Positions 7,501 to 16,784 of a stretch of DNA of 64,000 bases are shown piece after piece. Location: the NCBI GenBank assembly GCA_945878995.1, contig CAMCUN010000005.1, positions 1 to 64,000 of the forward strand. Reading direction: 5' to 3'. The notes under the pieces were generated by a model. That model saw only the letters and a program-made list of their open reading frames with translations. It did not search any database and was not told where the DNA came from. The stretch's first letter is position 1. The number at the start of each line of letters is the position of its first letter. Source of the DNA: Polaromonas sp. YR568. GTDB lineage: Bacteria > Pseudomonadota > Gammaproteobacteria > Burkholderiales > Burkholderiaceae_C. The position numbers and the translations under genes were made by a program.

Positions 7501-8757
7501 ATGAGCCAGCCCCCCACTTTTCCTGACGAGCTGCACTGGGAAAGCGACGGCACCAGCCGCATTCCCTTTCAGGTCTACACCGACGAGGCCCTGCACAAAA
7601 AGGAGTTGGAGCGCTTTTTTTACCAAGCCCACTGGAGCTACGTGGGCCTGGAGGCCGAAATTCCCAAGGTGGGCGACTACAAGCGCACGGTGGTGGGTGA
7701 GCGCTCGGTGATCATGACGCGCAGCGCAGACGACGAGATCAGCGTGATTGAGAACGTCTGCGCCCACCGCGGCATGCGCTTTTGCCGCGAACGCCACGGC
7801 AGCGCCAAAGAGTTTGTCTGCCCCTACCACCAGTGGAGCTACACCTTGAAAGGCGACTTGCAAGGCGTGCCCTTTAGGCGCGGCGTCAAACAAGACGGCA
7901 AGGTCAACGGCGGCATGCCGGCCGACTTCAACACCGCTGACCACGCCCTGACCAAGCTCAAGGTGGCCAGGCGGGGCGGCGTGGTGTTTGCCTCGTTTGA
8001 CGAGAACGTAGAGCCTTTTGAAGAGTTTTTGGGCCCCGAGATCCTGGGCTACTTTGACCGCCTGTTCAACGGCCGACAACTCAAAATCTTGGGCTACAAC
8101 CGCCAGCGCATTCCAGGCAACTGGAAGCTGATGCAAGAAAATATCAAAGACCCCTACCACCCAGGCCTCTTGCACACCTGGTTTGTGACCTTTGGCCTTT
8201 GGCGCGCCGACAACAAGTCCAAGCTGGTGATGGACGAGCAGTTCCGCCACGCCGCCATGATCTCCACGCGCGGCACGGCCGGCCAGGCCGACCAGGTCAC
8301 CCAGGTGTCCAGCTTCAAGGCCAGCTTGGACCTGCATGACAAGCGCTTTATTGACATCGTGCCCGAGGCCTGGTGGGACGGCCCCAGCGCGGTGATGACC
8401 ACGATTTTCCCCAGCGTCATCTTGCAGCAGCAGGTCAACAGCGTCTCGACCCGCCACATCCAGCCCGACGGGCACGGCGCTTTTGACTTTGTCTGGACGC
8501 ACTTTGGCTTTGACGACGACAGCCCAGAGATGGAGCAGCGCCGCCTGCGGCAGGCCAATTTGTTTGGCCCGGCCGGCTTTGTCTCGGCCGACGACGGCGA
8601 GGTGATCGAGTTCTCGCAAGAGGCCTTTGAGAGCAAGCCCTCCCACCGCACCCTGGCCGAGCTGGGTGGGCGCGAGGTGGAAAACACCGACCACATGGTC
8701 ACCGAGACCTTGATACGCGGCATGTACGCCTACTGGCGCAAAGTGATGGAGGCCTGA
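7501..8757 (+). CDS. Ring-hydroxylating oxygenase, large (alpha) subunit
   Basis: 418 residues. A Rieske [2Fe-2S] domain has ligands C87, H89, C107 and H110 (CAHR and CPYHQW). The catalytic domain has the mononuclear iron ligands H220 and H225 and the electron-relay D217 in DPYHPGLLH. Length and context (beta subunit and separate Rieske ferredoxin behind it, LysR in front) match salicylate 5-hydroxylase (NagG) and anthranilate 1,2-dioxygenase (AndAc) type systems; the substrate is inferred, not shown. The ATG at 7501 is chosen over 7489 because GAGG stands seven bases before it. The enzyme would add oxygen to an aromatic acid in the cytoplasm. Confidence 0.88.
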   Translation: MSQPPTFPDELHWESDGTSRIPFQVYTDEALHKKELERFFYQAHWSYVGLEAEIPKVGDYKRTVVGERSVIMTRSADDEISVIENVCAHRGMRFCRERHGSAKEFVCPYHQWSYTLKGDLQGVPFRRGVKQDGKVNGGMPADFNTADHALTKLKVARRGGVVFASFDENVEPFEEFLGPEILGYFDRLFNGRQLKILGYNRQRIPGNWKLMQENIKDPYHPGLLHTWFVTFGLWRADNKSKLVMDEQFRHAAMISTRGTAGQADQVTQVSSFKASLDLHDKRFIDIVPEAWWDGPSAVMTTIFPSVILQQQVNSVSTRHIQPDGHGAFDFVWTHFGFDDDSPEMEQRRLRQANLFGPAGFVSADDGEVIEFSQEAFESKPSHRTLAELGGREVENTDHMVTETLIRGMYAYWRKVMEA

Positions 8758-8760
8758 ACC

Positions 8761-9249
8761 ATGAGCAGCCCTCTTGACCTTGATTTCCCCCAGTACCTGG
8801 CCCTGCAACAGCTCTACGCCGACTACGCCAGCGCGGTGGGCGCGGGAGACTGGGACCGCTGGGTGGAGATGTTCACCGACGAGTGCACCTACCGCCTGCA
8901 GCCGCGTGAAAACCACGAGCGCGGCTTTCCCCTGGCCACCATGTTCTTTGAGAGCAAGGGTGCGCTCAAGGACCGGGCTTACGCCATTCAGGAGACCTTG
9001 TTCCACGACCCTTACTACCAACGCCATGTGGTGGGCGCGCCGCTGGTGCACTCGGCCCAGGGCGGCGTCTACGAGTGCGAGGCCAACTACGCGGTGTTTC
9101 GCACCAAGCTGTCCAAGCTGAGCACGGTGTTCAGCGTGGGCCGCACCCTGGACCGCATTGTCAGCACCGAGGCGGGCTTGAAATTCCAAAGTCGGCTGGT
9201 GATCTACGACAGCGAGATGATCCCCAACTCCATCATTTACCCCCTGTGA
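8761..9249 (+). CDS. Ring-hydroxylating oxygenase, small (beta) subunit
   Basis: 162 residues, the normal size for beta subunits (SnoaL/NTF2-like fold). It carries family features such as LQQLYADYASAVGAGDWDRW and RLQPRENHERGFPL. It has no cofactor and helps build the alpha3-beta3 hexamer. It starts three bases after the alpha stop, with GGAGG before its ATG, so the two are translationally coupled. Confidence 0.88.
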   Translation: MSSPLDLDFPQYLALQQLYADYASAVGAGDWDRWVEMFTDECTYRLQPRENHERGFPLATMFFESKGALKDRAYAIQETLFHDPYYQRHVVGAPLVHSAQGGVYECEANYAVFRTKLSKLSTVFSVGRTLDRIVSTEAGLKFQSRLVIYDSEMIPNSIIYPL

Positions 9250-9262
9250 GAGGCAAAACCCC

Positions 9263-9580
9263 ATGAGTGATTTGCAATGGCATGACGTGATGGCCGAAGA
9301 CGAGCTGCCGCAAGATGACGTGTGGGCGGTCGAAGTTGAAGGCCGCGACATCGCTATCTACGGCGTGAACGGCCAGCCTTATGCCAGCGACAACCTGTGC
9401 AGCCATGGCAACGCCCGCCTGTGTGAGGGTTTTTTGGACGGTCACGACATTGAATGCCCCATGCACCAGGGCAAGTTTGACGTGCGCACCGGCCAGCCAA
9501 GCTGTGCACCTGTGACTGAGCCGATCAAGACCCACCCGGTCAAGATCGAGGCTGGCCGCATTTGGTTGGCGCTGGGCTGA
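9263..9580 (+). CDS. Rieske-type [2Fe-2S] ferredoxin of the oxygenase
   Basis: 105 residues. The Rieske ligands are C46, H48, C65 and H68 (CSHG and CPMHQG). It transfers electrons from a reductase to the oxygenase alpha subunit. It is the third gene of the operon, 13 bases after the beta subunit. No flavin reductase gene follows or precedes it, so that component must come from elsewhere in the genome. Confidence 0.88.
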   Translation: MSDLQWHDVMAEDELPQDDVWAVEVEGRDIAIYGVNGQPYASDNLCSHGNARLCEGFLDGHDIECPMHQGKFDVRTGQPSCAPVTEPIKTHPVKIEAGRIWLALG

Positions 9581-9709
9581 GTGCTGTGAGGGCGGTGGGG
9601 TGATCTGCGAGAGTTTTGGCGCGGTCAATGCCGACGATTGGGCCAATTTTGTGTTGCACTGCGTGTCCGCCTGCTAAGGCTAATGGCAGCACTTGGCGTT
9701 TATGAATTT

Positions 9710-9985
9710 TGTAGGAGCCAGCCTGCTGGCGAATCGTGCCTGTGAACGGGCATCACCGCAGGCGAACAGTCGCTGGCAGGCCAGCTCCTACAGGGGATAA
9801 GACCTATTTTGGTATGTGTAGGAGCCAGCCTGCTGGCGAATCGTGCCTGTGAATGGGCATCACCGCAGGCAAAGATTCGCTGGCAGGCCAGCTCCTACAA
9901 GAGAAAAGCCAAACACCCGCCAAAGCGTTGCGGCTTGTATTTGTAGGAGCCAGCCTGCTGGCGAATCGTGCCTGTCGTCGGGCTT
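9710..9985. repeat. REP-pair array 2 (two units and a left arm)
   Basis: Units at 9710-9792 and 9817-9899 and a lone left arm from 9942. Left hairpins are GCCAG-CCTG-CTGGC. Right hairpins read GCTGG-CAGG-CCAGC on the plus strand, a different stem from arrays 1 and 3 but still fully paired. The array lies between two same-strand genes; the rest of 9581-10114 holds no recognisable gene. Confidence 0.9.
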
Positions 9986-10114
9986 GAGCTTGCGCGCTTG
10001 CCGTGACATTTGTTTTTGGGTGACCGCCTTGGCCGACAATTGCGGTTTTACCTTGCTGTGCACGGCTGGCCTTGTTTGGCCGCTGGTCCGCAGATGTCAA
10101 CACAGGAGAACACC

Positions 10115-10447
10115 ATGTCCATTCACGCCTTGAGCCCTGCTTTTGCCGTGGCCCCGCAAATTTCGCCTGACGACGTGCAGGCCATTGCGGCGGCGGGCTA
10201 CAAGTCCATCATTTGCAACCGGCCTGACGACGAGGGCGAGGGTCAGCCCAGCTTTGAGGCGGTGGCTCAGGCGGCAGCCCAAGCGGGACTGCAGGCGCGC
10301 CATTTGCCAGTGATCCCCAGCGACATCAGCGAAGCCGACGGGGTGGCCATGGCCAAGCTGCTCAGTGAGTTGCCAGGGCCGGTGCTGGCCTACTGCCGCA
10401 GCGGCGCGCGTTCGTCGACCTTGTGGCAACTGGCCCAGGGCCGCTGA
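10115..10447 (+). CDS. TIGR01244/DUF442 sulfurtransferase-phosphatase family protein
   Basis: 110 residues of the beta-lactamase-hydrolase-like family, which has a dual-specificity phosphatase/rhodanese-like fold. The early GYKSIICNRPDDE segment and the active-site loop YCRSGARS (catalytic Cys near residue 99) are typical. Relatives take part in sulfide/persulfide handling or act as phosphatases; the activity here is not decided by sequence. ATG 10115 follows AGGAG at ideal distance; an upstream ATG at 10094 is less well placed. It directly follows REP array 2. Confidence 0.85.
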   Translation: MSIHALSPAFAVAPQISPDDVQAIAAAGYKSIICNRPDDEGEGQPSFEAVAQAAAQAGLQARHLPVIPSDISEADGVAMAKLLSELPGPVLAYCRSGARSSTLWQLAQGR

Positions 10448-10480
10448 GCGGGTCGCTTTTGGCCTGCTGATCAGCGCGAC

Positions 10481-11371
10481 TCAAGTCAGGTGCGCGTTCA
10501 GGTAAGCGTCTAGGCCGCCTTCGGGTTCGAAGCGCTCGTTGCGCCAGGTCAGGCGTGTCGGGCCTGCCCAGGCGGCCACCTTGTTCGGGTGCTGTGAATC
10601 CCCGGGGTAGCACAGCACGCGGTGGCCGTTGATGTCCATAGGCTCGGGCAAAACATGTATGGGCGGCTGGCTTTGGGCGTGTTGCATCACGTCGGCGGCC
10701 AGGCGGTGCCGCATGAGTTGCATGAGGCTGATGATTTGCGCGGCTGCCAGCCCCATTTCACCGGCCCAGTAGCGGCGCAGCGCTGTCTCAGGCCGCAGCC
10801 ATTCGGCCTCGGTGACTTCGTGGGCATCATGCACCGCCTCATGGTCTGAGGGGGCCAGGGCGACAAAAAAGCGGGTGTCAAAGCGCCTGTCCATGAGGCT
10901 GGGTTTGCGCGGCGTGATCCAGCGCGACCATGGCCTGATCAGCTGCGTCTGCAAGGCCAGGTCCAGGGCCTCGGTGGCCGCCAAGAAGTTCTCACCGGCT
11001 TGCAGGCGCTGGCGCAGTTCCTTGGGCAGGCGGCTGTCGTGGTTGCCATAAATGAACAGTCCACACTCCTCCATGGTTTCACGCAGGGCGGCCACATGCA
11101 GCCCGCAGGCGGTGGCCACGTCCAAGTCCGCCTCGCCCAGGGCCAGCTTGAGCGCCTGGGGCGGCTGGTCCAGGCGCTCGGCTGTCACGCTGCAGTCTGC
11201 CGGGTCCAGTTTGCCGCCAGGAAACACATGCATCCCGCCCAGCACCTTGGATTTGCTGTGGCGCTTGACCAGCAGCACCTCTATGCCCTGGTCACTGTCC
11301 CTGAGCACCATCACGGTGGCCGAGGGCACGGGCGGGGTGAGAACTTCTTGGTTGTAGAGCACAGTGGACAT
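10481..11371 (-). CDS. NUDIX hydrolase (NUDT19-like, CoA/nucleotide type)
   Basis: 296 residues, longer than simple NUDIX proteins. The Nudix box is split by an insertion: GGMHVFPGGKLD comes first and RETMEECG later, with the catalytic glutamates in the second part, as in NUDT7/NUDT19-type enzymes that cleave CoA esters or nucleotide diphosphates. ATG 11371 (MSTVLYNQEV) is chosen; an open frame upstream is uninformative. The gene converges on the sulfurtransferase gene and diverges from the secreted protein at 11472. Confidence 0.8.
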   Translation of the reverse strand: MSTVLYNQEVLTPPVPSATVMVLRDSDQGIEVLLVKRHSKSKVLGGMHVFPGGKLDPADCSVTAERLDQPPQALKLALGEADLDVATACGLHVAALRETMEECGLFIYGNHDSRLPKELRQRLQAGENFLAATEALDLALQTQLIRPWSRWITPRKPSLMDRRFDTRFFVALAPSDHEAVHDAHEVTEAEWLRPETALRRYWAGEMGLAAAQIISLMQLMRHRLAADVMQHAQSQPPIHVLPEPMDINGHRVLCYPGDSQHPNKVAAWAGPTRLTWRNERFEPEGGLDAYLNAHLT

Positions 11372-11471
11372 GGCTTTGATTGTGGCTGAGCGTGTCACGC
11401 CAGATGGTCTGACGGCGGTCTTTGCGTCACCTTTGCTACAGTTCGCAAAAAACAATCCTAAAAGGTAGCTC

Positions 11472-11903
11472 ATGGTCACTAGACTGATCTGCAAACACAC
11501 GGCGCTCATGCTGGCCCTGGGGCTGCTGGGCCTGTCTGGGGCGTGGGCTGAAACTTTCAAGCTGCGCTGCGAGGTGGACGGCAAGTTTCCCGAGTCTGTG
11601 CCCAAGGTTGCGCCCGCCCAGGTCACCGTCGAGCTGCAGCTCATTGGCCGCCACTTGTACTTCAAGGTGGTCGGGCCGAAGTATTACGAGATGCGGGTGA
11701 GCACCTTGGAGACCGAGGACTTCAAGGGCGTGAACCTCAACTCCGACTCGCGGATCGGGGCCAGGCGGCAAGAGCGCAGCACCCAGCTTGAAACCGAAAT
11801 CGTGATCGAGCGTGGCAGCATGGAGCTCAAAGCCCACCATGATGTGGCGCTGTCGGGCAAGACGCAAAGGTTCAAGTACACGGGCAAGTGCCGCCCGGCT
11901 TGA
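11472..11903 (+). CDS. Secreted hypothetical protein
   Basis: 143 residues. The N-terminal signal peptide (about 1-26) has a Lys/Arg start, a Leu-rich core and the site AWAE. The mature part is beta-rich with two cysteines (in LRCEVDG and GKCRPA at the end), which probably form one disulfide. AAGG precedes the ATG. I recognise no family. It is a single-gene unit convergent with rdgC. Confidence 0.65.
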   Translation: MVTRLICKHTALMLALGLLGLSGAWAETFKLRCEVDGKFPESVPKVAPAQVTVELQLIGRHLYFKVVGPKYYEMRVSTLETEDFKGVNLNSDSRIGARRQERSTQLETEIVIERGSMELKAHHDVALSGKTQRFKYTGKCRPA

Positions 11904-11927
11904 GGACCGCAGACCACAGCCAAGGCT

Positions 11928-12947
11928 TTAGGCTGCAGCGTCTTCCCAAGGCGGTGTGGGCTTTGTGGCCCCCGGGGCTGCGGGGCTCAAGGCTGGGGCA
12001 GCGGACTCCGCTGGGGCCGCGGGCGCAGCCAAGGGGTCCAGCTCGCCGCCCAGCGCGTCGAGCAGGTCGGGAATGAGCTGCGACAGCTCGCCGGTGGAAA
12101 TGGCAGCGTCGGCGTCAAAACCGTCCTCGCCAGATTCTTTGACGCCTTCCATCACCACGTCGAGCAGTTTGATTTTTTTGACCTGGCCTTTGTCGTTCAG
12201 CACAAAAGATACCCGGCTGTTCCAGGTCATGGCCAGTTGGGTGGGAAGCTTGCCTTCGGTGATGTGCTGGTTGATCTCGTCAATTTCCAGGGTGTGGCGG
12301 GCGTAGCGCACGCTGGACTTGCGGTCATCGGGTGTTTTGAGTTCGCAGTCTTGGTCCACCGTGAAGCCGGGCGGGGCGTCGCGGCTGCTCAGCCACTGGG
12401 CCATGCAGGTGGCGGGCGCGAGCTGGGTTTGCACGGGCTTGACCACAAAGCTGGCACTGCGCCCAGGCAGGTTGGCCAGCGCATCGATCAAGAGGCTGAT
12501 GACTTTGTCGCTGACCGCATTCGAGCTGGTGTTGAGCACAAGCATTTGGTGCTCGGCGTCCAGCCACACCAGGGTGGTGGCGCGTTTGGAAAAAGCGCGC
12601 GGCAGCAGGTCCTGCACCACCTCTTCTTTGAACTGCTTTTTCATTTTGCCGCCCACCCGCTCGCGGCCGGTTTCTTCTTTGTATTTTTCAATGCGCTCTT
12701 CCAGCGCCGCATTGATGGCCGAGGACGGCAGGGCGCGGCGCTCGGTGCACAGCTGCAGCAGCAGGTGCCCGCCCACGCGCTCGGCCAGCGCCACGCTTTT
12801 TTTGCCGCGCGGCGCCACCCAGCCGCTGGACTCGGGTTGGGTGGGTGTGCAGGGCACAAAGGCGCCGCCGGCCATGGCCTGGGCCAAAGCTTCGAGGTCT
12901 GGGCTTTGGAAGTTTTCCAGGCGGTAAAAGGAAATCGTTTTGAACAT
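11928..12947 (-). CDS. rdgC: Recombination-associated protein RdgC
   Basis: 339 residues, with the family start MFKTISFYRL and the conserved blocks SGWVAPRG, LLQLCTERRALPSS and RMSFVL-like NSRVSFVLNDKG. RdgC forms a ring-shaped dimer that binds DNA non-specifically and restrains RecA. An Ala/Pro-rich tail of about 40 residues extends the usual length and may be a lineage feature. The ATG at 12947 is used; a TTG one codon upstream is unlikely. Confidence 0.95.
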   Translation of the reverse strand: MFKTISFYRLENFQSPDLEALAQAMAGGAFVPCTPTQPESSGWVAPRGKKSVALAERVGGHLLLQLCTERRALPSSAINAALEERIEKYKEETGRERVGGKMKKQFKEEVVQDLLPRAFSKRATTLVWLDAEHQMLVLNTSSNAVSDKVISLLIDALANLPGRSASFVVKPVQTQLAPATCMAQWLSSRDAPPGFTVDQDCELKTPDDRKSSVRYARHTLEIDEINQHITEGKLPTQLAMTWNSRVSFVLNDKGQVKKIKLLDVVMEGVKESGEDGFDADAAISTGELSQLIPDLLDALGGELDPLAAPAAPAESAAPALSPAAPGATKPTPPWEDAAA

Positions 12948-12995
12948 CAATAGCTCTCGCAGAGGCTGCAGCCTGCAACATCGGTCAAATAGGTG

Positions 12996-13028
12996 GAAAA
13001 AGCCGGCCCAAAGGTCTTGGGGCTGGCC
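12996..13028 (-). terminator. Intrinsic terminator of the 13.0-13.6 kb NUDIX gene
   Basis: On the minus strand a GC-rich stem (GCCAGCCC...GGGCCGGC with one mismatch, extended by CAAG/TTTG pairing) is followed by TTTTT. It begins just past the stop of the NUDIX gene at 13036. Confidence 0.6.
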
Positions 13029-13035
13029 CGGGGTG

Positions 13036-13590
13036 TCAGGCGATGTCTATGGTGTGCACGCCCCAATGGCCGCGGCGCCTGTCGTCAAAGTAGCGCTCCA
13101 GCGTGTCGCGCACGGTGCGAAAGGCAATCTCGTCCCAGGGAATTTCGTCTTCCGTGAAAAGCCGCGCTTCCATGGTCTCATGACCGGGGTTGAAGTGCGT
13201 GCTGAGCAGGCGCGCCCTGTAAAACAGGTGAACCTGGCCCACACGCACCACGTTCATGACCGTGAACAGGTCTTGCAGCTCAATGCTGGCGCCGGCTTCT
13301 TCGTCGGTTTCGCGGGCTGCCCCTTGCGAGGTGGTTTCCCCGTGCTCCATGAAGCCGGCAGGCAGGGTCCACTTGCCTCGGCGCGGCTCGATGTTGCGCT
13401 TGCACAGCAAAATTTGCTCGCCCGTCTCGCCCCACCAGGGAACGGTGCCCACCACGTTGAGCGGGTTTTCATAGTGCACGGTGTGACAAACCGTGCAAAT
13501 GGCCCGTTCCCGGGTGTCGCCGTCGTCCGGCAGGCGGTAGGCGATGGCCGAGCCGCATTCGCGGCAATGCTTGAGAAGAGGGCGCTGCAT
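13036..13590 (-). CDS. NUDIX hydrolase with N-terminal zinc ribbon
   Basis: 184 residues. A zinc ribbon has cysteine pairs CREC (near 9-12) and CTVC (near 32-35), then a classical Nudix box GFMEHGETTSQGAARETDEEAG. This architecture is shared with NudC-like and ADP-ribose/NADH-pyrophosphatase relatives; the substrate is not determined. It is probably a single-gene unit with its own terminator. Confidence 0.85.
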   Translation of the reverse strand: MQRPLLKHCRECGSAIAYRLPDDGDTRERAICTVCHTVHYENPLNVVGTVPWWGETGEQILLCKRNIEPRRGKWTLPAGFMEHGETTSQGAARETDEEAGASIELQDLFTVMNVVRVGQVHLFYRARLLSTHFNPGHETMEARLFTEDEIPWDEIAFRTVRDTLERYFDDRRRGHWGVHTIDIA

Positions 13591-13652
13591 GGCGGCAGTT
13601 TAGTGGGCTTTCGGGCTGAGCTTGGCCATTGACAAAGCTGGCGCAAGGGGTT

Positions 13653-14381
13653 TCAGACCACCTTGACGCTGAGCGTGCCCAGGCCGGTGATGCCGCCTTC
13701 TAAGGTGTCGCCGTGCACCACGGCGGCCACACCCTCTGGCGTGCCCGTGAAAATCAGGTCCCCGGGCTGCAATTCCCAGGCGGCCGAGAGGTGTTCAATG
13801 GTCTCGGCCACGTTCCAGATCAGCTTGTCAATCTGGCTGCGTTGCCGGTCTTGGCCGTTGACCTGTACGTAAATCTCGGCCTCGGCGATGGCCGGCACCA
13901 GCGCGGCGGGGGTGATGGGTCCCATGGGCGCCGATTGGTCAAAGGCCTTGCCTATGCACCAGGGGCGGCCCAGTTTTTTCATCTCGTTTTGCAGGTCGCG
14001 GCGCGTCATGTCCAGGCCCACGGCGTAGCCGGCAATGTGGCGGGCGGCGTCGGCCGCCGCTATGTTTTTCCCGCCCACGCCAATGGCGACCACCAGCTCA
14101 ATTTCATGGTGAAAACTCTGCGTCAGGGGCGGGTAGGCCATGGTGCCGGTCTGGCCTTGCGGCACCACCACCAGCGCGTCGGCCGGCTTTAAAAAGAAAA
14201 AAGGCGGCTCCCGGCCTGTGAAACCCATTTCTTTGGCGTGCTCCACGTAGTTGCGGCCCACGCAGTAAATGCGGTGCACGGGAAATTGCAGGTCTGTGCC
14301 CACCATGGGCACGGTGATGGGGGCGGGCAGGGGATGGGTGTAATTCAAGGTGTGCAGGCCGAAAATGTTTTCAAAAGGCAT
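13653..14381 (-). CDS. Fumarylacetoacetate-hydrolase family protein (fumarylpyruvate hydrolase-like)
   Basis: 242 residues. It has the metal-binding signature with HHEIELVV and later GLDMTRRDLQ, plus GKAFDQSAP and FTGTPEGV, matching the NagK/fumarylpyruvate hydrolase and acylpyruvase group. NagK cleaves fumarylpyruvate at the end of the gentisate pathway. That would fit the salicylate-5-hydroxylase-like oxygenase 4 kb away, but no gentisate dioxygenase or maleylpyruvate isomerase is in the window, so the link is an inference. Confidence 0.82.
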   Translation of the reverse strand: MPFENIFGLHTLNYTHPLPAPITVPMVGTDLQFPVHRIYCVGRNYVEHAKEMGFTGREPPFFFLKPADALVVVPQGQTGTMAYPPLTQSFHHEIELVVAIGVGGKNIAAADAARHIAGYAVGLDMTRRDLQNEMKKLGRPWCIGKAFDQSAPMGPITPAALVPAIAEAEIYVQVNGQDRQRSQIDKLIWNVAETIEHLSAAWELQPGDLIFTGTPEGVAAVVHGDTLEGGITGLGTLSVKVV

Positions 14382-14478
14382 TTAAACAGCTTGCAGCTGC
14401 TCGGCCCATGGTGAGTTTCACCCACGCGACAGGCGCGCAGGCAGGGCGGCTTGAAGGCCGCGCTTTACACTGTGTTTC

Positions 14479-14934
14479 ATGGTCAAGAGTTTTGATTTTG
14501 GCAGGGCGCCTGCCCATTTGATCAGGCGGGCGCACCAGTTGTCTGTCTCCCTCTTCATGGAAGAGGCGGCCGACTTTGGCGTCACGCCTGTGCAATTTGC
14601 CATGCTCAACGCTTTGATTGACGATCCGGGCCAGGACCAAGTGACCCTGGCCTCGCGGGTGGCCTTTGACGCAGCCACCTCTGGCTCGGTGATTGCCCGG
14701 CTGGAGTCCAAGGGCTGGGTTCGCCGTGAAGCCGACGAGCAAGACCGCAGGCGCAAGCGGCTGTGGATCACCACAGCAGGGCAAGCGGTGGCCCAGCAAA
14801 TCAAGCGCCCGGCCAGCCACACCCAAGAGCGCTTGGTGGCGCCCCTGAGCCGGGCCGAGCAAGAGCAGTTGGTCGAGCTGCTGGCCAAGCTGGTGGCAGC
14901 CCATGAGACGCCGCCCACCATCAGCTCAAGCTGA
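14479..14934 (+). CDS. MarR-family transcriptional regulator
   Basis: 151 residues with a winged helix-turn-helix: FGVTPVQFAMLNAL, then VAFDAATSGSVIARLESKGWV as recognition helix, and the wing DEQDRRRKRL. The gene diverges from the fumarylpyruvate-hydrolase-like gene with about 100 bp between starts, which suggests it regulates that gene. MarR proteins on aromatic pathways commonly sense phenolic acids. Confidence 0.85.
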   Translation: MVKSFDFGRAPAHLIRRAHQLSVSLFMEEAADFGVTPVQFAMLNALIDDPGQDQVTLASRVAFDAATSGSVIARLESKGWVRREADEQDRRRKRLWITTAGQAVAQQIKRPASHTQERLVAPLSRAEQEQLVELLAKLVAAHETPPTISSS

Positions 14935-14949
14935 TGCCCCTGCTCAGGC

Positions 14950-15252
14950 TCAGGCCGATTTGGCCACCAAGTCAAAGTGCTCCACCGCAGGCGGGGCGGC
15001 AAAAAAGGGGCCCACAATGGCCCGCCAGTCCGCAAAGGCTGGCGACTGGCGAAAATCCACCGTGTGGTTTTCCAGCGTGTCCCAAAACACCTGCAACACA
15101 TAGCGCTCGGGCGACTCGATGCCCCGGTTCACCTTGAAACCCCGGCAACCCTTGGCCTTGGCAATGACCTCGGTCAGCCCTTTTTCAATGGCCAGGTCAA
15201 ACGCGGCTTGTTGGCCGGGGTGGATGCGGATGTCGGCGAGTTCAAGAATCAT
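14950..15252 (-). CDS. Antibiotic-biosynthesis-monooxygenase (ABM) domain protein
   Basis: 100 residues forming one dimeric alpha-beta ABM domain: MILELADIRIHPGQ at the start, GCRGFKVNRGIESPERYVLQ in the middle and an F/W-rich C-terminal part. Members are cofactor-free oxygenases or small-molecule binding proteins. AGAGGA precedes the ATG. It converges on the MarR gene, and no substrate can be named. Confidence 0.78.
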   Translation of the reverse strand: MILELADIRIHPGQQAAFDLAIEKGLTEVIAKAKGCRGFKVNRGIESPERYVLQVFWDTLENHTVDFRQSPAFADWRAIVGPFFAAPPAVEHFDLVAKSA

Positions 15253-15309
15253 GGTCTGTCCTCTTTATTTGAAAAGTTCACACTGTAGAGGCTCTGAGAC
15301 AATCGGGTC

Positions 15310-16725
15310 ATGAACGATGTCGCCCCTGTCACCTCCACCGCCGTGAAGGCCCCCCAAGCCGCGCCGCGCGTGGGCTTTGTCTCGCTCGGCTGCCCCAAGG
15401 CCCTGACCGATTCGGAGCTCATCCTCACCCAACTTAGCGCCGAGGGCTACCAAACCTCTAAAACCTTTGAGGGCGCGGACTTGGTGATCGTCAACACCTG
15501 CGGTTTCATTGACGAGGCCATCAAGGAAAGCTTGGACACCATTGGCGAGGCGCTGGCCGAAAACGGCCGGGTCATCGTGACGGGTTGCCTGGGCGCCAAA
15601 ACAGCCGAAGGCGGCAGCAATTTGGTCAAGAGCCTGCACCCCAGTGTGCTGGCCGTGACCGGCCCGCACGCCACCCAGGAGGTGATGGACGCGGTGCACC
15701 TGAACCTGCCCAAGCCCCACGACCCGTTTGTGGATTTGGTGCCGCAGTCCTTTGGTGTGGCCGGCATCAAGCTCACGCCCCGGCATTACGCCTACCTCAA
15801 GATCAGCGAAGGCTGCAACCACCGCTGCACGTTTTGCATCATCCCGTCCATGCGTGGCGACCTGGTCTCGCGCCCCATTGGCGACGTGCTCAAAGAAGCC
15901 CAGGCGCTGTTTGAGGGCGGGGTCAAGGAACTGCTGGTCATCAGCCAAGACACCTCGGCCTATGGCGTGGATGTCAAGTACCGCACCGGGTTTTGGGACG
16001 GCAAACCCATCAAAACCCGCACGCTTGAATTGACCCAGGCCCTGGGCGAGTTGGCCAAGCCTTATGGCGCCTGGGTGCGGCTGCATTACGTTTACCCCTA
16101 CCCCAGCGTGGACGAGTTGATCCCGCTCATGGCCGAGGGCCTGGTGCTGCCCTACCTGGACGTGCCGCTGCAACACAGCCACCCGGAGGTGCTGCGCCGC
16201 ATGAAGCGCCCGGCCAGCGGCGAACGCAACCTAGAGCGCCTTTTGCGCTGGCGCGAGCAGTGCCCGCAACTGGTGATTCGCAGCACCTTTATTGCAGGCT
16301 TTCCCGGCGAGACCGAGGCCGAATTTGAGCATTTGCTCGACTTCATGCGCGAAGCCCGCATAGACCGCGCAGGCTGCTTTGCCTACAGCCCGGTGGGCGG
16401 AGCGACTGCCAACGACTTGCCCGACCAGCTCCCGGCCGAGCTGCGCGAAGAGCGGCGCGCCCGCTTCATGGCCGTGGCCGAAGCTGTGTCTGCACAGAAA
16501 TTGCGCGAGCGCGTGGGAGCGACCATGCAGGTCTTGGTCGACTCTGCCCCCGCCCTGGGCCGCAAAGGCGGTCTGGGCCGCAGCTATGCCGATGCGCCCG
16601 AGATTGACGGCGTGGTGCGCCTGCTGCCGCCCGAGAAAATCAGCAAGACCTTCAAGGTCGGTGAGTTCACCAAGGCGCGCATTGTGGGCACGGAAGGCCA
16701 CGATCTGGTGGCCTTGCCCTTTTAA
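15310..16725 (+). CDS. rimO: Ribosomal protein S12 methylthiotransferase RimO
   Basis: 471 residues. The N-terminal MTTase domain carries one cluster on C28, C64 and C93. The radical-SAM domain has C169, C173 and C176 in [16 protein letters not shown]. The C-terminal TRAM domain ends with AFT-like [18 protein letters not shown]. RimO adds a methylthio group to Asp88 of ribosomal protein S12. The motif IIPSMRG and the length separate it from MiaB. Confidence 0.95.
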   Translation: MNDVAPVTSTAVKAPQAAPRVGFVSLGCPKALTDSELILTQLSAEGYQTSKTFEGADLVIVNTCGFIDEAIKESLDTIGEALAENGRVIVTGCLGAKTAEGGSNLVKSLHPSVLAVTGPHATQEVMDAVHLNLPKPHDPFVDLVPQSFGVAGIKLTPRHYAYLKISEGCNHRCTFCIIPSMRGDLVSRPIGDVLKEAQALFEGGVKELLVISQDTSAYGVDVKYRTGFWDGKPIKTRTLELTQALGELAKPYGAWVRLHYVYPYPSVDELIPLMAEGLVLPYLDVPLQHSHPEVLRRMKRPASGERNLERLLRWREQCPQLVIRSTFIAGFPGETEAEFEHLLDFMREARIDRAGCFAYSPVGGATANDLPDQLPAELREERRARFMAVAEAVSAQKLRERVGATMQVLVDSAPALGRKGGLGRSYADAPEIDGVVRLLPPEKISKTFKVGEFTKARIVGTEGHDLVALPF

Positions 16726-16784
16726 CCCGAGCTGCGCCGCAGACGCTGGCGCTTGGCTATCTAATTGGCTTTCAAAGGTTTCAC

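Noticed and set aside
7378..9351. 657-codon ORF antisense to the oxygenase operon
   Set aside because: It is the complement of three well-supported genes; the length comes from high GC codon bias.
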